Part shown: piece by piece, positions 52,981-64,000 of the stretch
Layout of the letters: each line of letters begins with the position of its first letter
Position numbering within the stretch: the stretch's first letter is position 1
Assembly (NCBI GenBank): GCA_965221345.1
Contig: CBDCSD010000002.1
Location: 1,364,001-1,428,000 of the forward strand
DNA length: 64,000 nt
Origin: Bin5 sp965221345
GTDB taxonomy: Bacteria; Chloroflexota; Anaerolineae; Caldilineales; Caldilineaceae
Reading direction: 5' to 3'
Position numbers and translations under genes: made by a program
Notes under the pieces: generated by a model
The model's database searches: none
What the model was told of the DNA's origin: nothing
The model's input: only the letters and a program-made list of their open reading frames with translations

Positions 52981-53877
52981 TTAGGCCGCGCCCAGAAGCA
53001 GAGCCATCTGATAGACGAACGGCAGCACGAACATGATGCTGTCGAGCCGGTCCAGGAAACCGCCGTGGCCGGGCAGGAACACGCCGCTGTCCTTCACGCC
53101 GATCTGCCGCTTAAGCATGCTGATGGCCAGATCGCCGAATAGCGCAAGAATTCCGCCCACCAGCCCAATCAACGCGCCCTGCCAGACCGCAATGCCGAGG
53201 GGTGACCAGTATACCACCACAGCACCGGTGAGTGTAGCCGCAATCCAGCCCCCAACCGTTCCTTCCCAACTCTTCTTGGGACTGAGCGCGGGCAGAATTC
53301 GGTTGCGTCCCAGCGTGACGCCAACAAAATAGGCGGCGCTGTCGTTGATCATTGTGATGCCGAGTCCGAGCAGCATCCAATAAAAACCGTTGGGGAGGAG
53401 ACGCAGAGCCAGAGCCTGCCCCATCATCAGGCCGACATAACTGGCGCCGGCAACCGTGAGCGCCCAATTGCGAAAAGGCTTATGGTTCTGCCCTGGCGCT
53501 GCGGTCTCTGTTTCAGGTTGATGTCGGTCGCTTGAACCCGAACTGTCTGGGCTGCTGCTATCCTCGTCCGGGGCGGAACCCTGCTGAGACAACAGGATGC
53601 GGATGAAAATGATGATGAAGCCGAACGTCAGGACAAACTCCGGCTCCAGAGGGACAAACGACCAATGCGAAAGCAGTAACGCCAGCGCCCAGGCGAAGCC
53701 GTACCAGCGGGCCGGCCTGTAGCCGCTCCTCTCCATGAGGACATAGTATTCATATGCCCCCAACGATGTGAAGAAGGTGAGTAGAAGAACCCACCAGAAT
53801 CCGCCGTACCACAGCGCAAGCAAGACCGGGACCAACGCAATCAGGCCAGCGATGACTCGTCGTTTCACCGTTTCCAA
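52981..53877 (-). CDS. cdsA: Phosphatidate cytidylyltransferase
   Basis: 298 residues, about seven membrane spans. CdsA makes CDP-diacylglycerol from phosphatidate and CTP. The C-terminal signature is present as SMLKRQIGVKDSGVFLPGHG followed by GFLDRLDS, and the SPKKSWEGTVGGW motif precedes it. A hydrophilic Ser/Asp-rich loop of about 35 residues (about 103-138) is unusual. Last gene of the pyrH-frr-uppS-cdsA group. Confidence 0.96.
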   Translation of the reverse strand: METVKRRVIAGLIALVPVLLALWYGGFWWVLLLTFFTSLGAYEYYVLMERSGYRPARWYGFAWALALLLSHWSFVPLEPEFVLTFGFIIIFIRILLSQQGSAPDEDSSSPDSSGSSDRHQPETETAAPGQNHKPFRNWALTVAGASYVGLMMGQALALRLLPNGFYWMLLGLGITMINDSAAYFVGVTLGRNRILPALSPKKSWEGTVGGWIAATLTGAVVVYWSPLGIAVWQGALIGLVGGILALFGDLAISMLKRQIGVKDSGVFLPGHGGFLDRLDSIMFVLPFVYQMALLLGAA

Positions 53878-53945
53878 TATCCGATTGCAAGACTACAAGG
53901 TTAAAGTGGAGAAGGGGATTGGGACAATCTGCAAAGCGTCAGAGT

Positions 53946-54710
53946 CTATTCCGCATCCGGCACGCCGCCGAAACGACGGTCGCGACGATTGAACTCGATG
54001 AGCGCTTTGTATAACTCCGCCTTGTCGAAGGTCGGCCAGTATGTCTTGGTTGAATAGTACTCGGCATAAACTGCCTGCCAGATCAGGAAGTTGCTCAGTC
54101 GCCAATCTCCACCGGTGCGGATGATCAAATCCGGGTCCGGCAGGCCCTCTGTATAGAGGTAGCGGCTGAACGTCTCTTCGCTCAGAGAATCCGGGTCGAT
54201 TCCATCTCTGATGATCTGACGGGTTGCGTCCAGGATCTCCTCGCGCCCGCCGTAATTGAAAGCCACATTCAGAATAATTCTGTCGTTGTGTTTGGTGTAA
54301 TCCACTGCGTGCAGAATCTGTTTCTGAAGTTCCTCGCTGATACCGGTGAGACGTCCGCTATGGAGAATCTGCACACCGTTTTCGTGGAGTTCTTGCAGCC
54401 GGTTGCGCAACGCCATCCCCAGCAGCCGCATAAGCCCCGACACCTCCTCAATCGGACGCGACCAGTTCTCGGTAGAGAACGCATAAATGGTCAGGACCTT
54501 GATACCGAATTCGACAGAGGCCTCGAGGATCGGCTGAATGTTATCGACACCGGCGCGATGTCCGACATATCGAATCAGGCCTCTTTCCTTTGCCCAGCGA
54601 CCATTCCCGTCCATGATTATCCCCACATGATAGGGAATTCTGGCCAGAGGGGGAAAAGCGTCTTCGATCAGGTTATCTGGACTTTGCCGAACTGTACCGG
54701 GGCTGCTCAA
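53946..54710 (-). CDS. uppS: Undecaprenyl diphosphate synthase (cis-prenyltransferase)
   Basis: 254 residues. UppS builds the C55 lipid carrier for cell wall synthesis. HVGIIMDGNGRWAKERG holds the catalytic Asp, TIYAFSTENWSRP and DLIIRTGGDWRLSNFLIWQ are signature blocks. Start is TTG 54710 with AAGGAG eleven bases upstream; no better start exists. 22 bp from frr and 68 bp from cdsA. Its product is the carrier used by MraY and MurG. Confidence 0.96.
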   Translation of the reverse strand: MSSPGTVRQSPDNLIEDAFPPLARIPYHVGIIMDGNGRWAKERGLIRYVGHRAGVDNIQPILEASVEFGIKVLTIYAFSTENWSRPIEEVSGLMRLLGMALRNRLQELHENGVQILHSGRLTGISEELQKQILHAVDYTKHNDRIILNVAFNYGGREEILDATRQIIRDGIDPDSLSEETFSRYLYTEGLPDPDLIIRTGGDWRLSNFLIWQAVYAEYYSTKTYWPTFDKAELYKALIEFNRRDRRFGGVPDAE

Positions 54711-54732
54711 TGGAACACTGACTCCTTGTCGG

Positions 54733-55290
54733 TCAGATAGTCATTATTTCCGCTTCTTTGGCGCCTGCAATTTCATCCACGTTGGCCACAAAACTGTCCG
54801 TGACCTCCTGCGCCTGGTCCTGGCCGTCATGCAGGTCATCCTCGGTGATCAGGCTCTCGCTCTCGAAGGAGCGCATGTCTTTAATAGAATCCCGCCTGAT
54901 GTTGCGAATTGCGACGCGGGCCTCCTCCGCACGTCGGGCTACCTGTTTTGTCAGATCGCGGCGACGGTCCTCCGTCAGAGGTGGAATTGCCAGGTGGATC
55001 TGCTTGCCGTCGCTGTTCGGTGTCAGACCAAGATCGGACGTGGCGATCGCCCGCTCGATCGCCGCAATATCGGTCGGAGTATATGGACGAATCTGGAGTG
55101 TTTGCGCCTCCGGGACCGAAATTGACGCAATCTGCATCAGTGGCGTAGGAACGCCATGATAATCGACGGAAAGACGCTCGACAAGTGCGGGGCTGGCCCG
55201 CCCTGTGCGAATTGTCATCAGGTCTGTGTGTAAACTGTTGATCGCTTTGCCCATGCGATCTCGGGTTTCATCCAGAATGTCTTCAATCAC
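54733..55290 (-). CDS. frr: Ribosome recycling factor
   Basis: 185 residues, standard. RRF splits post-termination ribosomes with EF-G. DLMTIRTGRASPALVE near the N-terminus and KQVARRAEEARVAIRNIRRD near the C-terminus are diagnostic. GTG start at 55290 with GGAG seven bases upstream. Confidence 0.98.
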   Translation of the reverse strand: MIEDILDETRDRMGKAINSLHTDLMTIRTGRASPALVERLSVDYHGVPTPLMQIASISVPEAQTLQIRPYTPTDIAAIERAIATSDLGLTPNSDGKQIHLAIPPLTEDRRRDLTKQVARRAEEARVAIRNIRRDSIKDMRSFESESLITEDDLHDGQDQAQEVTDSFVANVDEIAGAKEAEIMTI

Positions 55291-55594
55291 AACGGAACTC
55301 CTTCCACATCAACGGCGCGAAAGGGCTTGTCCGTAATACTGAGGCCATTTGGAGGCCCTTTCGGTTGGCATTAGCGTCATGGCCCACTCGCAAGGCAGAG
55401 TACAGGAGGTGGGTCATAGACTGAAGCTGTACTCGCGGAGTATAGATGGAAATTCAAGATACGAAGGAACGGCTCAATCTGAATACCTGGATAGAGTTCT
55501 TTCGCCTCCTCAGTTCTTTAGGTTGTGTTTTATTTTAGCAGAGGTTCAGAACAAATGAAAAACGATGCTTGATACCCCGCTGCCGCCAACGTTT
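55291..55594. other. pyrH-frr spacer, nothing recognised
   Basis: 304 bp. No gene, terminator or convincing promoter; a TATACT on the minus strand near 55440 lacks a properly spaced -35 box. Confidence 0.5.
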
Positions 55595-56332
55595 TCAGGC
55601 TGAGGCTGAGGCAAAGCCAGAGAAGACGGTGCCTACCGGTTCTCCCTTGACGACCTTTACCAAGGCATCTTGGGCCCAGACATTGACCACAGAGATCGGC
55701 AGGCTGTTGTCCATGCACATGGCGATCGCCGTACTATCCATTACGCCTACTCGCATATTGAGGGCATCTATATACGAAAGTTGCTTAAAACGGCGGGCAT
55801 CACTGTTTTCCTTCGGGTCTTTGTCGTAGACTGCGTCCACCTTTGTCGCCTTGATCAGAATCTCGGCATTGATCTCCATCGCCCGCAGACTGGCAGCCGT
55901 ATCAGTCGTAAAATAGGGATTGCCCGTGCCGGCGCCGAAAATGACGACTCGACCCTTTTCCAGATGACGAATGGCTCGGCGCTGAATATATGGCTCGGCC
56001 ACAGCTCGAATTTCGATGCCGGTCATCACGCGGGTGGGCAGACCGGCGCGCTCAAGCGCGTCTTGCAGCGCCAGCGCGTTCATTACCGTCGCCAGCATGC
56101 CCATGTGGTCGGCGGTCACCCGCTCCATGCCGTGATCGAGGCCGTCCTCCTTGCCCCGCCACATGTTGCCGCCGCCAATAACCAAGGCCGCCTCAACGCC
56201 CAGACTGACAATTGCCACGATCTTCTTCGCTGCTTCCTCGGCCCGTCTCGGGTTAATCCCGAATCCGCCTTCGCCGGCCATCGCCTCCCCTCCCATTTTG
56301 AGCAGTACGCGGCGGTATTTGAGAGCATCCAT
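55595..56332 (-). CDS. pyrH: UMP kinase
   Basis: 245 residues. PyrH phosphorylates UMP to UDP, feeding UDP-sugar and CTP pools. YRRVLLKMGGEAMAG (usual K-x-SGE, here MGGE), VIGGGNMWRG, and TGNPYFTTDTAASLRA are visible. AAGGAG stands eight bases before the ATG. A terminator separates it from tsf upstream, so it probably starts its own unit with frr, uppS and cdsA. Confidence 0.97.
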   Translation of the reverse strand: MDALKYRRVLLKMGGEAMAGEGGFGINPRRAEEAAKKIVAIVSLGVEAALVIGGGNMWRGKEDGLDHGMERVTADHMGMLATVMNALALQDALERAGLPTRVMTGIEIRAVAEPYIQRRAIRHLEKGRVVIFGAGTGNPYFTTDTAASLRAMEINAEILIKATKVDAVYDKDPKENSDARRFKQLSYIDALNMRVGVMDSTAIAMCMDNSLPISVVNVWAQDALVKVVKGEPVGTVFSGFASASA

Positions 56333-56386
56333 TACACCAACTCCTTGGATTGAGCGCCGCTGCCTGACGGGGCGCTGGCGATGACA

Positions 56387-56419
56387 TAAAAAAGCCCAGC
56401 CTGAATAAAAGGCTGGGCT
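56387..56419 (-). terminator. Intrinsic terminator of rpsB-tsf
   Basis: Minus strand AGCCCAGCC pairs with GGCTGGGCT across TTTTATTCA, then a T run; about 15 bp after the tsf stop. Confidence 0.93.
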
Positions 56420-56434
56420 GGACTTGCAGCGCTT

Positions 56435-57028
56435 TTAGCCAATTTGCAGACGGCTGAAACGACTAATCTGGATATTTTCGCCAAGGCTGGCGATGTTCTC
56501 GACAAGAACATCTTTGACGTTCTTGTCAGAGTCTTTGAAGTATTCCTGTTCCATCAGGCAAACGTCACTGTACCACTTTTCCAGTTTTCCTTCAGCAATG
56601 CGATCGAGGATCTTTTCGGGTTTGCCGCTTGCCTGTGCCTGGGCTTTGTAGATGGCTGTTTCACTTTCCAAAATAGCGGCGGGAATCTCTTCCCGAGCCA
56701 CATATTCAGGATTGGATGCCACAACGTGCATCGCCAAATCTCGCGCCAATCCCTGAAACTGCTCTGTGCGGGCTACGAAATCCGTTTCGCAATTGAGCTC
56801 GACCATTGCGGCGACCTTGCTGCCGTGGTGGACATAGGTGCCTATGATACCTTCATGGGCGTCGCGGTCGGCCTTCTTGGCCGCGGCTGCCAGCCCCTTT
56901 TCGCGCAGATATTCCACCGCTTTGTCAAAATCACCATTATTTTCGTTCAGCGCTGTTTTGCAGTCGAGAATGCCAGCCCCCGTCGCGCCTCGCAATTCTT
57001 TCACCATTTGTGCCGTGATCGCAGCCAT
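56435..57028 (-). CDS. tsf: Translation elongation factor Ts (short form)
   Basis: 197 residues, the short Thermus-like form lacking the second core subdomain of the E. coli protein. EF-Ts recycles EF-Tu. VKELRGATGAGILDCKTAL and VELNCETDFVART are diagnostic. GGAGGAGGAGA immediately precedes the ATG. Follows rpsB after 258 bp. Confidence 0.97.
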   Translation of the reverse strand: MAAITAQMVKELRGATGAGILDCKTALNENNGDFDKAVEYLREKGLAAAAKKADRDAHEGIIGTYVHHGSKVAAMVELNCETDFVARTEQFQGLARDLAMHVVASNPEYVAREEIPAAILESETAIYKAQAQASGKPEKILDRIAEGKLEKWYSDVCLMEQEYFKDSDKNVKDVLVENIASLGENIQISRFSRLQIG

Positions 57029-57111
57029 TCTCCTCCTCCTGATTCCCTTGCTGCCTGATTACCTTGCTACACCGTTATCCACGCGTCTACGCGTGAATGC
57101 TTTTCCCGCGT

Positions 57112-57161
57112 AATCGTCCGCACTGCGCAAACATTTCGCCTTCGCAGCCGTGCGGACGATT
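57112..57161. repeat. 12-bp inverted repeat in the rpsB-tsf spacer
   Basis: AATCGTCCGCAC and its perfect complement are separated by 26 bases. A CGCAATGTAGCGGC direct repeat lies nearby (about 57252-57283). The pair could form an mRNA hairpin between the two genes; role unknown. Confidence 0.7.
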
Positions 57162-57286
57162 AGGTCTGATTGCCCGATTTCGGCGCGCAATACGCTCTGC
57201 GTCGCCTCTTCGACATAACATTGCTGCAGATATTCGTGTTGCCCAGCGGCCAGCGCAATGTAGCGGCCAACGCAATGTAGCGGCGT

Positions 57287-58237
57287 CTACCCCTCTTCGC
57301 CGACCGGCTCGGACTCCGCCTGCTCAACGGGCGCTGCATCGCCCTCCTGGGATGTTTCCGCCTCAGCGACAGCCGGAGGACTCTCTTCCTCGGCTTCCTC
57401 GGTGACGCTGGCGGTCTGCGCTGCCGGTTCGGTCCCCCCCTCTTCCTCTTCCATGCCTTGCAACTTGGCCAGTGTGCTCGGCCCGAGGTACTGCTCCAAT
57501 TCCGCCAGTTCCTCGCCAGAAACCTGTCCGGTCTCTACCATGTCCACTTCGCGGAAACGCCGTCCCTCTTCAACTGCATCAGCCATAATCTGGGTAATCA
57601 GCTTGACGGCTCGAATCGCATCATCATTGCCAGGTATGACATATGTGATTTCATCCGGGTCGGAGTTGGTATCCGCCACTGCAATCAGAGGAATGCCGAT
57701 CTTGTTCGCTTCCTTGACCGCCAACTCTTCCCGGTGCGTATCGACCACGAAGATCAGATTGGGCATTTCGGTCAGAGTCTTGATCCCGCCAATACGACGA
57801 TTCAATTTGGCAAGTTCACGATCGATGACCAGTTGCTCGATCTTGGGAAGCGACTGGAATTCGCCATTGGCCTTACGCCGTTCCTGGCGGTTCAGATAGT
57901 CGATCCGTTGTTTGATCGTGGCCCAATTTGTCAGCGTGCCCCCCAGCCAACGATTGTGGATGTAGGGCATACCGCAACGGGTCGCCTCCTGCTCGACGGT
58001 ACCCTGTGCCTGCCTCTTTGTGCCGACAAACAAAACTGTGCCGCCACCAGCGACCAGACGGCGCATCATCTCATAGTATTCATTGATACGCGTCATCGTC
58101 TGGTGCAGGTCGATAATGTGAATTCCACTGCGCTCAGTAAAGATATACTCCCGCATTTTCGGATTCCAGCGTCGGGTCCTATGCCCGAAATGTACGCCCG
58201 CCTCCAACAGCTGCTTCATCGTAACGACTGATGCCAC
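57287..58237 (-). CDS. rpsB: Ribosomal protein S2
   Basis: 316 residues: the usual 240-residue core plus an acidic Glu/Ala-rich tail of about 60. GTG 58237 has GGAGG five bases upstream and gives VASVVTMKQLLEAGVHFGH, the family opening. RRWNPKMREYIF, HNRWLGGTLTNW, IPLIAVADTNSDPD are typical. First gene of rpsB-tsf. Confidence 0.98.
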   Translation of the reverse strand: MASVVTMKQLLEAGVHFGHRTRRWNPKMREYIFTERSGIHIIDLHQTMTRINEYYEMMRRLVAGGGTVLFVGTKRQAQGTVEQEATRCGMPYIHNRWLGGTLTNWATIKQRIDYLNRQERRKANGEFQSLPKIEQLVIDRELAKLNRRIGGIKTLTEMPNLIFVVDTHREELAVKEANKIGIPLIAVADTNSDPDEITYVIPGNDDAIRAVKLITQIMADAVEEGRRFREVDMVETGQVSGEELAELEQYLGPSTLAKLQGMEEEEGGTEPAAQTASVTEEAEEESPPAVAEAETSQEGDAAPVEQAESEPVGEEG

Positions 58238-58387
58238 AAGAACCTCCAGGGTTGCTCTTCCGCCCTGTTCACGCTGAGAATGACCGCGCATCGGCGGCAC
58301 CCCATTCCTCAGTCCCAGGACGTGTTGAATGGATATAAACTCGATCTGATCTGTCCGAAATGTTTTGCCACTACAGACCAACTGTAG

Positions 58388-58415
58388 ATGATAACATAGT
58401 TGGCGTTGTGCTCAA
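58388..58415 (-). promoter_or_regulatory. Promoter for rpsB-tsf
   Basis: Minus strand TTGAGC, 16-bp spacer, TATCAT; leaves a leader of about 145 nt. Confidence 0.55.
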
Positions 58416-58455
58416 AAAATGATCCGGCCGGGTCGTTTCACGAATCAGACCCGGT

Positions 58456-59181
58456 TCAGGATGATGCTGAATCCTTGTAGTCGCGGAATCGATATCCCAG
58501 ACCCCGTTCCGTAAAAATGTAACGCGGCTTCGATTGGTCCGGCTCGATCTTCTTGCGGAGATAAGTAATATACAGACGCAACAGGTGATTGTCGTTTACG
58601 TATTCGTGTCCCCAAACCTTGGTGAGCAGTACTTCATGGGGGACCACCCAACCGGCGTTTTGGATGAGTTGGTAAAGGAGCCGATGCTCGGTTGGACGCA
58701 AACTCAGTCTTTCTCCGTCGACAATTACATCGCGCCGCTGCAAATCCACCTGCAACCGATCATCGATTGTAATAATCTGATCTTCCGGTCGGGTGTTCGT
58801 CACTTCAAAACGACGCAGCACCGCTCGTATCCGGCTGGACAACTCCCGCGGGCTGAACGGCTTTGTTACATAATCATCCGCCCCCAGATCCAACCCCTTG
58901 ATACGATCTTCCTCATCAGAGCGCACGGTAAGCATGATCGCTGGAATGTCGCTGACTTCGCGCAGCCGTTTGAGTGTTTCAAAACCGTCCAGGCCCGGCA
59001 TTTCAACATCCAAGAGGACCAGATTGGGTTCATACTCCCGTATCTTTTCCAACGCCTGGAAGCCATCATTGGCCTCAAGAGTCTGATAGCCCTCCAGGTC
59101 CAGATTCATCTTCACAAACCGCACCATGCGTGGTTCGTCGTCGACAACCAGGATCTGTTTGGCCGGGCCTGTTTTCGACAT
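58456..59181 (-). CDS. OmpR/PhoB-family response regulator
   Basis: 241 residues from ATG 59181 (GAGGGA eight bases upstream). Receiver domain ILVVDDEPRMVRF with phospho-acceptor in LVLLDVEMPGLDG, the conserved Lys in YVTKPFSPREL, then a winged-helix domain (RPTEHRLLYQLIQNAGWVV ... RLYITYLRKKIEPD ... RGLGYRF), KdpE-like in pattern. No histidine kinase gene is adjacent, so partner and targets are unknown. Confidence 0.93.
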   Translation of the reverse strand: MSKTGPAKQILVVDDEPRMVRFVKMNLDLEGYQTLEANDGFQALEKIREYEPNLVLLDVEMPGLDGFETLKRLREVSDIPAIMLTVRSDEEDRIKGLDLGADDYVTKPFSPRELSSRIRAVLRRFEVTNTRPEDQIITIDDRLQVDLQRRDVIVDGERLSLRPTEHRLLYQLIQNAGWVVPHEVLLTKVWGHEYVNDNHLLRLYITYLRKKIEPDQSKPRYIFTERGLGYRFRDYKDSASS

Positions 59182-59404
59182 AACGACATTCCCTCGGATT
59201 TCTGTTCTCCTGCCCACTGCAAGGACATGACTTAAGTATCATAACATGAACTCCTTTCGCACGGATAGTTCCCCCATTCGGGATCGCAGCCGGCACAGCC
59301 ACTCGTCTCAGCTGTGCCCGTTTCTCCGTCGCCGGGGGCGATCGTTCCTGTCTTGCATGGTTGGCAGGCCACATAATAGTAGTTGAAATTGCCGCAAACT
59401 GGAT

Positions 59405-59433
59405 TTGACAACGGGAAAAGGATAGGTTAACCT
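59405..59433 (+). promoter_or_regulatory. Candidate rRNA promoter P1
   Basis: Perfect TTGACA, 17-bp spacer, TAACCT (weak -10). Confidence 0.5.
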
Positions 59434-59552
59434 AGCATTCCTTGTCTCCGAAATCGTGCGGTCGAATCACGCACGGTTGTTGACAACAAGGTCTGGCTGG
59501 GTGTCATGCGTCGTACACGATTCATTCAGTTGCGAATTAGCCGGATCGGGAT

Positions 59553-59581
59553 TTGTCAGGGGTTTGTTGTTGTAGTAGAGT
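59553..59581 (+). promoter_or_regulatory. Candidate rRNA promoter P2
   Basis: TTGTCA, 17-bp spacer, TAGAGT. Confidence 0.5.
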
Positions 59582-59800
59582 AACAAGGTTGTGGCACATT
59601 AACAGTTGAAGAGTGGCAAGATAAGCGAAGTCCAGCAAGCTTGAGAGGGTTGCTTCTGGGTTAGGGCGTATGCGTAGTTGTTGCGGATGCGTTCGGGCTT
59701 GGGAGCGAGTCAATGATGAGTTAGAAGTAGCTTTGCGTAGATAGACAGTCGAGGCGTTGCATTCTGGGAGTGAGAGGGATGCGAAGGTATCGGCTGCGAA

Positions 59801-61324
<1,524 letters not shown>

Positions 61325-61473
61325 AGGAAGAAAAGACGTAACTGTGGAAACGGCAATAGCCGTTGCAGAAGCAGAAACGTCAGCAGCAGCAAAGGTTTGC
61401 AAAGGATTGCCGGTTATCTTGCCACTTTTCAGGGGTTAACGTGCCTCTGTTGTCAAAGAAGAGCAAGTGGAAA

Positions 61474-61547
<74 letters not shown>

Positions 61548-61790
61548 CAGTCGTGTAGCGGAAGTGGGCAGGAAGCGCTGAAGCTGACGATGGCAGCGAG
61601 CCAGGGTTCTGACAGGCCCGGCTGGAGCAGAACGGAAGGGAGCAGGTGGCCCGGTCGTCTGCGAGCAAGTTGCGTAGCAGGAAGTAAGAAGTAGCAGGGT
61701 TGGCACATTAAGAACTGAATAGGATAGAGAAGAACTGCTGCAGGAGTGAGAAAGAGCAGTCGTTGCGAGACGGCTGTTTTGAGCACAGCA

Positions 61791-64000
<2,210 letters not shown>

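Larger units (their letters stand above)
59182..59800. other. rRNA operon upstream region
   Basis: 619 bp. Two candidate rRNA promoters are listed separately. A leader motif TGGCACATTAA (59592-59602), repeated before the 23S gene, lies after them. The first 200 bp show nothing recognisable. Confidence 0.6.

Noticed and set aside
61548..61790. tRNA-Ala in the 16S-23S spacer
   Set aside because: Searched for because it often accompanies tRNA-Ile; no cloverleaf or GGTTCRA-type T loop is present.

Overview
The window is a chromosomal segment of a bacterium, most likely a member of the Chloroflexota (Caldilineae/Anaerolineae-like). This rests on the gene order, the long lineage-type insertions in RpoB and RpoC, the short EF-Ts, the 16S sequence and the moderately high GC. 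It is inference from pattern, not from a database comparison. Almost everything is core housekeeping; no prophage, IS, CRISPR or defence island is visible.

Layout. 1-14.1 kb, minus strand: a division/cell-wall (dcw) cluster read mraZ-rsmH-ftsL-like-ftsI-murF-mraY-murD-ftsW-murG, then two CvpA-like membrane proteins and the start of murC. murE is not in the cluster. 14.1-15.6 kb: a long divergent control region with a MraZ operator on one side and a strong rpoBC promoter on the other. 15.6-35.9 kb, plus strand: rpoB, rpoC, rpsL, rpsG, fusA, tuf, tRNA-Trp, secE, nusG, rplK, rplA, an L10 leader, rplJ, rplL, holB and ricT (PSP1). 36.2-42.3 kb, minus strand: rny, recX, recA, dnaA. 42.4-42.85 kb: DnaA boxes beside dnaA, probably oriC. 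42.9-53 kb: a GNAT protein, a DUF3048/SH3 exported protein, then slipin, DUF971, a site-2 protease, rpe and a heterodimeric ABC exporter pair. 53-59.2 kb, minus strand: rpsB-tsf, pyrH-frr-uppS-cdsA and an OmpR-type response regulator. 59.8-64 kb: an rRNA operon (16S, tRNA-Ile, start of 23S).

How the genes fit together. The dcw genes make lipid II precursors and the septal synthase. uppS and cdsA supply undecaprenyl and phospholipid precursors. The rpo/str/L11-L10 genes plus frr, tsf, rpsB and the rRNA operon form the expression machinery. dnaA, oriC, recA/recX and holB supply replication and repair.

The most unusual feature is two families of small palindromic repeats, both concentrated in the left part of the window and neither seen to the right of the putative origin. 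Family A (about 45 bp, 18 copies, 7.3-24.5 kb) has compensatory changes between its arms, and every copy has the same orientation although the host genes run both ways. Family B (about 30 bp) is found from 0.4 to 26.4 kb. Copies lie between genes and also, in frame, inside essential genes: rsmH carries about 65 extra residues made almost entirely of repeats, and murF and ftsI also carry translated copies. This resembles the in-frame palindromic elements of Rickettsia, but I do not recognise these families.
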